Shown here piece after piece: positions 41,401-52,259 of a stretch of DNA of 55,713 bases. The stretch is from NCBI RefSeq assembly GCF_001553455.1, contig NZ_BBOX01000051.1, positions 1 through 55,713 of the forward strand, given 5' to 3'. The translations under genes were made by a program, and so were the position numbers. Under the pieces are notes generated by a model. The model did not search any database. It was not told the DNA's origin and saw only the letters and a list, made by a program, of their open reading frames with translations. The stretch is from Streptomyces hygroscopicus subsp. hygroscopicus (lineage in GTDB: Bacteria; Actinomycetota; Actinomycetes; Streptomycetales; Streptomycetaceae). Within the stretch, counting starts at the first letter, position 1; the number at the start of each line of letters is the position of its first letter.

Positions 41401-42177
41401 CTACTCGGCCGTGCCCGCCGGGGAATTCGTGAATTCCGGCGCCGACTTCGACGCCGGTACGAAGCTCCGCCGGAAGTGATAGCGGCGGGACGCGGAACCC
41501 ACCAGACCGGGAAAGGCGCGCACCCGGCCCCAGGCGGACGATCCGGCCCGCGGTGCCTCGGCCGCCATGGCCGCCTCGTACGCCTCCGCACCGGTCCAGC
41601 GCGCGTAGCTGAGCACCCGGGCGCGGTCGGTGCTCAGATGGCGCTCGCCGTCCACGATCAGGTGGAAGTCGGCGGAGAGCAGGCCCGGGTCGGGTTCGCT
41701 CTCCAGCGCCTCGACGACCAGGTCGACCCAGTTCCGGCGGAGCCGCGGGTCGGCGTCGTCGAAGTCGGTCTCGGCCACCACGAACAGCCCGGGATCCGCG
41801 CCGTCCGCCTGGGCGGCCGGCGCCGAGAAGCTCCGGTAGCGCTGGTAGGAGGAGAGGCCGAGGCGCTTGATGTCCGGGACGGCGCTGTCGATGGCGTCGT
41901 TGCGCTCCTGGCGCCGGGTCCGGAAGAAGACGTGGTACGCCGCCTCGTCGGCCCACTGCGAGTGGTGCATCAGCGTATCGCCGTCGGTGCCCGCGTAGAC
42001 GGTGTAGGAGAGCAGTTCGGGGGCCGGCCAGGGGCGGCTGTCCCAGGTGGCGGCGATGGCCTCGACCGCCGCCCGCTGCCGCTCCGGTGTGCCCACGCTC
42101 CAGGTGCTGAACAGTGCGGCACCCACATCGGGCCGGGCGGCGTCGGGCAGCGGACCGGGGATGGTCAGGACGGACAT
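41401..42177 (-). CDS. antibiotic biosynthesis monooxygenase (ABM) domain protein
   Basis: Protein of 258 aa with two ferredoxin-like ABM modules: residues 15-105 (GAALFSTWSVGTPERQRAAV, LLSYTVYAGTDGDTLMHHSQ) and 125-225 (PGLFVVAETDFDDADPRLRR, GERHLSTDRARVLSYARWTG). Such proteins can be cofactor-free monooxygenases on polyketide-like substrates or heme-handling proteins. No biosynthetic gene is directly adjacent. GAGGTGA precedes ATG 42177. Confidence 0.82.
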   Translation of the reverse strand: MSVLTIPGPLPDAARPDVGAALFSTWSVGTPERQRAAVEAIAATWDSRPWPAPELLSYTVYAGTDGDTLMHHSQWADEAAYHVFFRTRRQERNDAIDSAVPDIKRLGLSSYQRYRSFSAPAAQADGADPGLFVVAETDFDDADPRLRRNWVDLVVEALESEPDPGLLSADFHLIVDGERHLSTDRARVLSYARWTGAEAYEAAMAAEAPRAGSSAWGRVRAFPGLVGSASRRYHFRRSFVPASKSAPEFTNSPAGTAE

Positions 42178-42331
42178 GGCGGTCACCTCGCGGTCGAAGG
42201 GATCAGAAGGACCTGACGGTCCGAAGGATCCGGAGAAAGCGGATCGGGGGTGGAGGGGCACCCCCGTGGCGCCCCTCCGGCCCCGATCCTGAAACTTCAA
42301 CCGCGCTTGAAGTCAACAGGGCGCAGGGCGC

Positions 42332-43396
42332 TTACGCCCCCTGCGCCCGTCCGCCCCGCAGCAGCCCGCTGATCCGTGCCGCGGCCGCCGCCAGCTGGTG
42401 GCGGGCGTCGGTCAGCTGGGCGCCGGTCACCCCGTGGTCGCGGGCCGCGTCGCGGATGTCGTCGCGGAACCGGTCGAGCAGCCGTTCCAGATCGCGGGCG
42501 GGATCCGCCGAGGGGGTGAAGTCCCCGGGCCACTCGGACTCCCGTACCCCGGCCGCACCACCGCCGTCCTCCCCGCGGCCGCTTTCCGGCTTGGTCATGT
42601 CCACGGGCCCGGCCGCGGCCCCGGGCCCGGACGTCCCGTCGTCCCAGCCCCCGTCCGAGCGCGAGGTGCCCTGCCGGGAGAGCCGGCCCATCCCGCGTGA
42701 CACCTCGGCCAGCCCCTCGCGCACCGCCCGCTGCCAGTCGCCCGCCCGGATGTGCTCCTGCGTCTGCTCCTGGACCCGCCGGGCGATCCGCTGGATCTCC
42801 TCGTGGGCGAACTCCTGCGCGTCCTTGGCCTGCTGACGGGCGCGCTGTGCGTCCTGCCGGGCCCGCCGGCTCTCCTCCTTCGCCCGGCGCGCCTGCTCCT
42901 TCCACTCCTCCTTCGCGCGCCGCATTTCCTCCTTGGCCTGCCGCCAGGTCTCCTTGTCGTGCCACGGCCACTCCCAGGGGGCGTGCGCGTCCCGGGCGCC
43001 GCCGGAGGTACGGGCCTGCTGGGCGGCCTCGCGCATCTCCTGCCGCAGGTCGCTCGCGGAGCCCCGGACGTCCTCCCGGATCTCGGCGGCGAGTTCGGCG
43101 ACCGACTCGCGGATCTCCAGCTCCAGATCGGCCAGCTCACCGCCGCGGCCGGCCAGTTCGGCCCGTCCGGCGTCGGTGATGGAGTAGACCTTGCGGCCGC
43201 CCTCGGTGGTGTGGGTGACCAGACCCTCGGCCTCCAGTTTGGCCAGGCGTGGATAGACGGTGCCGGCCGAGGGCGCGTACAGCCCCTGGAACCGCTCTTC
43301 CAGCAAGCGGATGACCTCATAGCCGTGGCGCGGCGCCTCGTCGAGCAGCTTGAGCAGATACAGACGCAGTCGGCCGTGGGCGAATACGGGGGGCAT
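42332..43396 (-). CDS. PadR-family transcriptional regulator with long coiled-coil extension
   Basis: Protein of 354 aa from ATG 43396. The first 80 residues are a PadR winged HTH (LYLLKLLDEAPRHGYEVIRL, LEERFQGLYAPSAGTVYPRL, LEAEGLVTHTTEGGRKVYSI). Residues about 90-225 are a highly charged heptad-rich coiled coil (WRQAKEEMRRAKEEWKEQAR and similar), then a Gly/Asp-rich linker and a helical C-terminus. PadR proteins are usually 100-200 aa, so this is an extended subtype. Its start overlaps the stop of the DUF4097 gene by one base. It probably represses its own operon through the palindrome at 44333-44360. Confidence 0.88.
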   Translation of the reverse strand: MPPVFAHGRLRLYLLKLLDEAPRHGYEVIRLLEERFQGLYAPSAGTVYPRLAKLEAEGLVTHTTEGGRKVYSITDAGRAELAGRGGELADLELEIRESVAELAAEIREDVRGSASDLRQEMREAAQQARTSGGARDAHAPWEWPWHDKETWRQAKEEMRRAKEEWKEQARRAKEESRRARQDAQRARQQAKDAQEFAHEEIQRIARRVQEQTQEHIRAGDWQRAVREGLAEVSRGMGRLSRQGTSRSDGGWDDGTSGPGAAAGPVDMTKPESGRGEDGGGAAGVRESEWPGDFTPSADPARDLERLLDRFRDDIRDAARDHGVTGAQLTDARHQLAAAAARISGLLRGGRAQGA

Positions 43397-44283
43397 CAGA
43401 GGACCTTTCCCTGGGTGCCGTCGGTGGTGTCCGGGGCGTCGTCCTCGGACGGCGGACGGCGCAGCAGCGCGATGGCGCCCGAGACGGTGGTGGCCTTGAG
43501 GCTGCCATGGCCCGCCCCCAGCCGACCGGTGATCTTCCTGCCCCAGCTGCCGCCGGGGGTGCCACAGGCGCCCCTCGGGCCGCTGACCCGCAGGTCGTCG
43601 AAGCCGTTGGTGACGGAGCCGCTCGCCGTATTGGCCTCGACCTGGGCGTCGGCGGGGTGCGGCAGCCGGATGGCGATCTCGCCGGAGACGGTGGTCAGGC
43701 CGATGTCGGCGCACGTCGGCGAGGGGGCCAGGTCGAGCACCATGCCGCCGCTGACCGACTCGCCCCGTATGCGGGACCCCGTGCCCTCGATCACGGTGAG
43801 GTCGCCGGAGACCGAGTGGAACCACAGGTCACCGGTGACGGCCTGCGCCTCGACCCGGCCGGAGACGGTGTCGGCCCGGATCGGCCCGGTCAGCCCGAGC
43901 AGGGTGAAGTCACCGGTCACACCGTGCAGATCGGCCCGGCCGGCCAGTCCGGAGACCACGGCGGAGGCCCCGATGACGCTGATCGTGGCGTCGGTCCCGG
44001 CGGGCACGGTGAGGGTGACGTGGACGGTGCGGTTCCACTGGCCGAGCCATGCGCGGAAGCCCTTCCGGCGCAGGTCGGGGTAGCCGAGGCTCAGGGTGTC
44101 GCCGGTGTGGGTGACCTCCAGCGGCGGGCCGTCGATCTGTGACACCTCGAGGCGGGCGGGGCCGGTGCCGGCGCCGACCACGTTGACCGTGCCGCCCGCG
44201 ATATGGACGTGGAGGGCGGACACCGGGCCGTCGAGGGCGAGCTTCCGCGGCGCGCTGATCGACCACTCTGATCGGGCTGACAT
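43396..44283 (-). CDS. DUF4097 beta-strand-repeat (putative adhesin-like) protein
   Basis: Protein of 295 aa from ATG 44283. Its recurrent short beta-repeat units resemble DUF4097/DUF4098: TVSGRVEAQAVTGDLWFHSV, SGDLTVIEGTGSRIRGESVS, TTVSGEIAIRLPHPADAQVE. No signal peptide or membrane span, so it is cytoplasmic despite the adhesin label. The DUF4097-PadR pair is common in actinobacteria; the role is unknown, possibly as a sensor for the PadR protein. Confidence 0.85.
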   Translation of the reverse strand: MSARSEWSISAPRKLALDGPVSALHVHIAGGTVNVVGAGTGPARLEVSQIDGPPLEVTHTGDTLSLGYPDLRRKGFRAWLGQWNRTVHVTLTVPAGTDATISVIGASAVVSGLAGRADLHGVTGDFTLLGLTGPIRADTVSGRVEAQAVTGDLWFHSVSGDLTVIEGTGSRIRGESVSGGMVLDLAPSPTCADIGLTTVSGEIAIRLPHPADAQVEANTASGSVTNGFDDLRVSGPRGACGTPGGSWGRKITGRLGAGHGSLKATTVSGAIALLRRPPSEDDAPDTTDGTQGKVL

Positions 44284-44332
44284 CCCTGGCCTCCCCTTGG
44301 CTGGACGCGCGACGCGCCTGCCTGGACGCAAC

Positions 44333-44360
44333 ATATCGTGTTTCCTGCTGAACACGATAT
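44333..44360. promoter_or_regulatory. palindromic PadR operator
   Basis: ATATCGTGTT (44333-44342), an 8-nt spacer and AACACGATAT (44351-44360): a perfect inverted repeat, 50 bp upstream of the DUF4097-PadR operon start. The likely ligand is the operon's own PadR protein. Confidence 0.75.
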
Positions 44361-44374
44361 ATCGCGGTTGTGTC

Positions 44375-44575
44375 GAGTCAAGCCCCGTCCCGCTCCGGCC
44401 CGGCCTCGCCCGGCCTGGCCCGGTCCCGGCTCCGCTCCGGCCCGGCGCAGCCCACCCCGGCCTGGTCTCGGCTCCACCCCGGCCTCGGCGCGGCCTGGCC
44501 CTGGCTCCGCCCCGGCCCCGGCGCGGCCTGGTCCCGGCTCCGACCTGCCCCCGCCCGGACCCCGGTCCCTCCCGG
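44375..44575. repeat. degenerate GC-rich repeats upstream of the synthetase
   Basis: Imperfect units such as ggcgcggcctggtcccggct and ctccaccccggcctc repeat several times. They lie between divergent genes, unlike most other arrays. No gene is seen in 44361-44747. Confidence 0.7.
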
Positions 44576-44747
44576 GTCTCGCGCCTATTTCCCGGTCGGC
44601 TGAATCGCCCTTCTTCGAGAAAGCTCTCCACCCGGGGAATTTACGCTAGAGCCACGCTAGAGTCCTGGTAGAGCCTCATGGAGGACGAATGTTCGAGACT
44701 GTTACCTTCGTGCCCTCGGAATCGGGAGGGAAGAGGGCCGTGGGGTA

Positions 44748-48594
<3,847 letters not shown>

Positions 48595-48609
48595 GGAGTG
48601 GCGAACACC

Positions 48610-49116
48610 ATGGCATCACCGAACACCCCGGCACCGCCGAACGCCGCGGCATCACCGAACACCTCGGACTCACCGAACACCTCGGACTCACCGAACCCCT
48701 CGGACTCACCGAACCCCCCGGCCTCACCGAACATCGAGGCCATCCTCGCCTCCTACGCGGGTTTCCGCGACCGCGACATCGAGGGGATCCTGTCGGGCAT
48801 GCACCCCGATGTGGAGTGGGTCCATCCGGAGGGGATGGGCAAGTACGGGCTCGGCGGCACCAAGCTGGGCCATGCGGGGATCAAGGAGTTCCTCGCCCAT
48901 GTGCCGACGGTGCTGGGCGGGATGAGACTCGCGCCGAGGGAGTTCATCGAACAGGGCGACCGGGTCGTGGTCTTCGGCACCCGTGAGGTGACCTCGCTCC
49001 GCGGTACGACCGCGACCTTGGACTTCGTCCACTCGTGGACGATGCGGGACGGCAAGGCGACGAGGATGGAGGACATCTTCGACACCGTGGCGTTCCACGA
49101 GCTGATCGAGAGCTGA
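48610..49116 (+). CDS. NTF2/SnoaL-like protein (TerC-like dehydratase candidate) with repeat N-terminus
   Basis: Protein of 168 aa. Residues 3-38 are six units of SPNTSD/SPNPPA type. From SPNIEAILASYAGFRDRDIE a cone-shaped NTF2-like domain follows (GILSGMHPDVEWVHPEGMGK, FIEQGDRVVVFGTREV, VHSWTMRDGKATRMEDIFDT). In the p-terphenyl pathway such a protein acts as the dehydratase that aromatises the central ring. ATG 48610 is preferred; GTG 48598 sits on the GGAG sequence itself. Both ends of the gene are repeat-expanded. Confidence 0.78.
   Translation: MASPNTPAPPNAAASPNTSDSPNTSDSPNPSDSPNPPASPNIEAILASYAGFRDRDIEGILSGMHPDVEWVHPEGMGKYGLGGTKLGHAGIKEFLAHVPTVLGGMRLAPREFIEQGDRVVVFGTREVTSLRGTTATLDFVHSWTMRDGKATRMEDIFDTVAFHELIES
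48616..48723 (+). repeat. 18-nt in-frame repeat at the NTF2 gene's 5' end
   Basis: Six consecutive 18-nt units of tcaccgaacacctcggac type, each encoding a Ser-Pro-Asn-containing hexapeptide. The frame is preserved. Confidence 0.93.
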
Positions 49117-49180
49117 TCGAGAGCTGATCGAGAGCAGGCCGGGAGCCGATCGAGAGCTGAGCTGACCGAGAGCTGGTCGA
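49099..49180 (+). repeat. 11-nt repeat seeded by the NTF2 gene 3' end
   Basis: gagctgatcga occurs at 49099-49109, 49110-49120 and 49121-49131, then as diverged copies to about 49180. The first two copies carry the last codons (ELIES) and TGA stop (49114-49116). Confidence 0.92.
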
Positions 49181-49276
49181 GGGGTACGGCCCCCGGCCCG
49201 CCCGCTCCCGTGCCGCGCGGGAGCGGGCGTACGGGCCGCAGACGGTACTGCGGCCCTCACCCGGTGCCGTGTGCCC

Positions 49277-49897
49277 TCAGACGGTGCTGAAGACGTCCTC
49301 GTACGCCAGGCGCGGCAGCCGGCCCATCCAGGCGTCCGGGCCCGGCTTGCCGATGTTGACCACACAGACCGCCGCGTGCCGCCCGTCGCCGAAGAACTCC
49401 TTGGTGACGGCCGCGTGGTCGAAGCCCACCATGGGCCCGGCGGCGAGCCCCGCGGCGCGTACGCCCAGGATGAAGTAGCCCACCTGGAGCGCGGTGTTGA
49501 ACCGTGCCGACGCCTCCCGGACGCCGGGGTCGGCGAAGATCTCCTGCGGGTTCTCCAGGAACGGCACCAGCCGCGGCAGCTCCTCGTGGAAGTCCAGGTC
49601 CGCGGCGAGCACCGCCACCAGCGGCGCCTTGGCCGTCTTCTCCTGGTTCCGTCCCGTCATATGCGCCAGCAGCCGGGTGCGCGCCTCCTGGGAGCGGACC
49701 AGGACCACCCGCAGCGGCTGCTGGTTCATCGAGGTGGGCGCGTACTTGACCAGCTCGTGGATGGCGCGCATCTGCTCGTCCGTCACCGGCTCGTCGGTGA
49801 AGGTGTTCGCCGTACGGGCCTCCAGGAACAGCTGCCGCTGCGCCTCCGGCGCCAGGGTGAGAGGGCTCAGGGCCTCGCTGCTCTCCGGTGCGCTCAT
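49277..49897 (-). CDS. nitroreductase family protein (RutE/malonic semialdehyde reductase-like)
   Basis: FMN-dependent protein of 206 aa. Conserved regions: FLEARTANTFTDEPVTDEQM, LVKYAPTSMNQQPLRVVLVR (FMN site), FNTALQVGYFILGVRAAGLA and VVNIGKPGPDAWMGRLPRLA. RutE-like proteins reduce 3-oxoacid semialdehydes; related ones reduce nitro compounds or quinones. AAGGAG precedes ATG 49897. Divergent from a TetR gene with a shared palindrome, so it is probably repressed by it. It might act on quinone intermediates of the neighbouring pathway, but this is speculation. Confidence 0.88.
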   Translation of the reverse strand: MSAPESSEALSPLTLAPEAQRQLFLEARTANTFTDEPVTDEQMRAIHELVKYAPTSMNQQPLRVVLVRSQEARTRLLAHMTGRNQEKTAKAPLVAVLAADLDFHEELPRLVPFLENPQEIFADPGVREASARFNTALQVGYFILGVRAAGLAAGPMVGFDHAAVTKEFFGDGRHAAVCVVNIGKPGPDAWMGRLPRLAYEDVFSTV

Positions 49898-49954
49898 GGA
49901 GCTCTCCTTGTGAAGCGGTGGTGAAACCACGTGATGTGCCGGTGAATGCATTGG

Positions 49955-49974
49955 ACTGGACTGGCTAGTCCAGT
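49955..49974. promoter_or_regulatory. palindromic TetR operator
   Basis: ACTGGACT (49955-49962), 4-nt spacer, AGTCCAGT (49967-49974): a perfect inverted repeat between the divergent nitroreductase and TetR genes. A related half-site (aagtccag) lies at about 49998-50006. Confidence 0.8.
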
Positions 49975-50044
49975 GCGGTGATCGAAGGCTAGACTCACAA
50001 GTCCAGCGGAGGCAAGACCGGTTCGGAGCGAGGAGGTTGGGCCG

Positions 50045-50728
50045 TTGCGGACGGACAACGGTCCCCGGCGCAGTGCCGCGGGGCGGCCCGCGGGCCCCCA
50101 GCCCGCCAAGCGGCAGGCGATCCTGGAGGCGGCCGTGGCCGTCTTCCTGCGCGAGGGATACACGCGGGCGAGCGTGGACGTCATCGCCGACGAGGCCCGC
50201 GTGTCCAAGCAGACCGTCTACAACCACTTCGGCGACAAGGAGCGGCTGTTCATCGCCGCCGTCGAGGGGGAGCGGGAGCGGGTGGCGGCCGGTTTCGCCG
50301 ACGGTTCCCCGTACGCCCTCGGGCCGGACGGCCCCGGGACCCCCGGGCCGTACGACGGCGGCGACGCCCGCGACGCGCTGATCGCCTTCGGCCGCCGGGT
50401 GCTCGCCGTGCTCCTCGACGAACGCGCCTCCGCCCTGCGCCGCCTGGTGATCTCCGAGGTCGCCCGGCACCCCTCGCTGCGCCCCGCGTGCGCGGAGGGG
50501 GAGCCCCGGCAACTGGTGAAGTACCTCGCCGAGATGTTCGGCCGGCGCACCGACCGCGGCGAGCTGAGCGTGCCGGACCCGGCCGCCGCCGCCGGGCAGT
50601 TCGTGGCCCTGGTCGTCCAGCAGGGGCTCCACCAGTCGATGTACGGCACCCATCCGCTCGCCGACGGGGAGGCCGCGGCCATCTGCGAGGGCGCCGCCGA
50701 TCTGCTCGTCCGCGCGTACCGCCCATGA
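50045..50728 (+). CDS. TetR-family transcriptional regulator
   Basis: Protein of 227 aa starting at TTG 50045, which has a strong AGGAGG eight bases upstream; no better start exists. HTH: AAVAVFLREGYTRASVDVIA, DEARVSKQTVYNHFGDKERL. The C-terminal domain matches TetR proteins of the AcrR C-terminal type (LVISEVARHPSLRPACAEGE). Probably represses the divergent nitroreductase and itself; it is also co-transcribed with the SARP-like gene. Confidence 0.9.
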   Translation: MRTDNGPRRSAAGRPAGPQPAKRQAILEAAVAVFLREGYTRASVDVIADEARVSKQTVYNHFGDKERLFIAAVEGERERVAAGFADGSPYALGPDGPGTPGPYDGGDARDALIAFGRRVLAVLLDERASALRRLVISEVARHPSLRPACAEGEPRQLVKYLAEMFGRRTDRGELSVPDPAAAAGQFVALVVQQGLHQSMYGTHPLADGEAAAICEGAADLLVRAYRP

Positions 50729-50748
50729 CGTCCGGAGAGGTGCCACCC

Positions 50749-51564
50749 ATGCGTGTGAGCGTGCTCGGACCGCTGACACTCGGCCTCGGCGCCCGGTCCG
50801 GGGTGCCCAGCGCGATGAAGCCGCGCAAGGTCCTGTCCCTGCTGCTGCTCCACGCCGACCGGATGGTGCCGGTGCGGTCGCTGATGGCCGAGCTGTGGGG
50901 CGATCAGCCGCCGCGCACCGGGCTGACCACGCTGCAGACGTACATCCTGCATCTGCGCAAGCTGCTCGCCGAGGTGCTGGGGGTGCCGTCGGCCGCCGTC
51001 ACCCGGGACGTGCTCCAGACCCGGCCCGGCGGGTACGCCATGGTGCTCGGGCCGGGCCAGCTCGACGTCCACGAGTACCGCGCCCTCGTCGCCGAGGGCG
51101 AATCCGCGCTGGAGGCGGGCGACGAGCGGACGGCGGACACCTCCTTCCGGCGGGCGCTGGACCTCTGGCAGGGCCCGGCCCTGGTGGACGTCACCCCGCA
51201 TGGCCGGCCGCTCCAGGCGGAGGTGGCCCGGCTGGAACAGTCCCGGCTGACGGTCACCGAGCGCGGCATCGAGACCCGGCTGCGGCTCGGCGGCCATCTG
51301 GAGGTGCTGAGCGATCTCGCCTCGCTGGTCGTGGAGCACCGCTTCCACGAGGGGCTGCACGGGCAGTACATGCTCGCCCTCCACCGGTCCGGACAGCGCA
51401 CCCGCGCCCTGACGGTCTACCAGCGGCTGCGCACGGCGATGACGGAGGAGCTGGGGCTGGAGCCCTCGTCGAAGCTCCAGCGGTTGCAGCAGGCGGTGCT
51501 GGTCTCCGACCCCCGGCTGGACCACGAGGCGGGAACGCCGGGGCGCGGTCCGGTGGTGGCCTGA
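50749..51564 (+). CDS. SARP-like regulator (AfsR/RedD-type HTH plus BTAD)
   Basis: Protein of 271 aa from ATG 50749 with GGAGAGGT upstream. OmpR-like winged helix about 1-95 (RVSVLGPLTLGLGARSG, LLLLHADRMVPVRSLMAELW, TLQTYILHLRKLLAEVLG) and bacterial transcriptional activator domain about 97-255 (LDVHEYRALVAEGESALEAG, LEVLSDLASLVVEHRFHEGL). SARPs activate antibiotic clusters, so it is a candidate activator of the p-terphenyl genes just upstream. An ATG at 50725 overlapping the TetR stop is an alternative start. Confidence 0.9.
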   Translation: MRVSVLGPLTLGLGARSGVPSAMKPRKVLSLLLLHADRMVPVRSLMAELWGDQPPRTGLTTLQTYILHLRKLLAEVLGVPSAAVTRDVLQTRPGGYAMVLGPGQLDVHEYRALVAEGESALEAGDERTADTSFRRALDLWQGPALVDVTPHGRPLQAEVARLEQSRLTVTERGIETRLRLGGHLEVLSDLASLVVEHRFHEGLHGQYMLALHRSGQRTRALTVYQRLRTAMTEELGLEPSSKLQRLQQAVLVSDPRLDHEAGTPGRGPVVA

Positions 51565-51602
51565 CACCCGCCGCGGACGGCGCCCTCGGCGGACCGGACG
51601 CC

Positions 51603-51757
51603 CGGACGGCGCCTGCGGACGGCGCCTGCGGACGGCGCCTGCGGACGGCGCCTTCGGACGGCGCCTTCGGACGGTGTCCTCAGACGTCGGCCTCAGACGT
51701 CGGCCTCGGACGGTGGCTCAGACCACGCCCTCGGACGGTGTCCTCAGACGTCGTCGT
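51603..51757. repeat. 13-nt tandem repeat array running into the DUF6104 stop codon
   Basis: Twelve units of cggacggcgcctg / cagacgtcggcct type at 13-nt spacing (one of 12 nt). The last unit contains the stop codon (51744-51746) and final Asp codons of the convergent DUF6104 gene. Confidence 0.92.
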
Positions 51758-51926
51758 CCTCCTCGTCGAGCCGGGCCAGCCAGGTCGCCAGCCGCTCCAC
51801 CGGGACCTCGAAGTCCGGGTTCAGGTCGACGAACGTCCGCAGCTGCTCGGCGAGCCACTCGAAGGTGAACTCCTCGTCGCCGCGTCGCTGCTCCAGCTCC
51901 TCGATACCGCGATCGGTGAAGTACAA
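51744..51926 (-). CDS. DUF6104 family small protein
   Basis: Protein of 60 aa: MYFTDRGIEELEQRRGDEEF, then FTFEWLAEQLRTFVDLNPDF and a final EEDDDV. This matches the short, acidic DUF6104 family of actinobacteria, often encoded near the 2-oxoglutarate dehydrogenase gene as here. Function unknown. The acidic tail is part of a tandem repeat. Confidence 0.82.
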   Translation of the reverse strand: MYFTDRGIEELEQRRGDEEFTFEWLAEQLRTFVDLNPDFEVPVERLATWLARLDEEDDDV

Positions 51927-52163
51927 GGCTTGCTCCGGAAGGGATGGTGTGGATGTGCCAGCCCAGGATATGCGGCCCCCCGGCCGGGCGAGCGACCGGA
52001 GACGCCCGGTGGAGTTGACGTTGGGTGAGCGGTCCGCCCGGTGAGCGGTCCGCCCCGGTGGCTCTCCCGCCCCCGGCGGTCCGGCCGCCCGGCTGCTGCC
52101 GCGAGGGGATCCGCCCCGTCCGGGACTTCGAACCGCTGCCGGTCTGACCCGTTACCCGGTACG

Positions 52164-52206
52164 CCGGAAGGCCCGGTCCCGCGCGATGCGGGGCCGGGCC
52201 TTCCGG
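52164..52206. terminator. terminator between DUF6104 and kgd
   Basis: 13-bp stem CCGGAAGGCCCGG / CCGGGCCTTCCGG (52164-52176, 52194-52206), extended inside by CCCGC/GCGGG, and followed on the plus strand by gtctttt. It lies 54 bp after the kgd stop. Further ttccgggcc repeats continue to 52245. The rest of 51927-52259 shows no gene. Confidence 0.85.
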
Positions 52207-52259
52207 GTCTTTTCCGGGCCTTCCGGTCCGGGCCTTCCGGGCCGGAACGAGGCGGTGGC

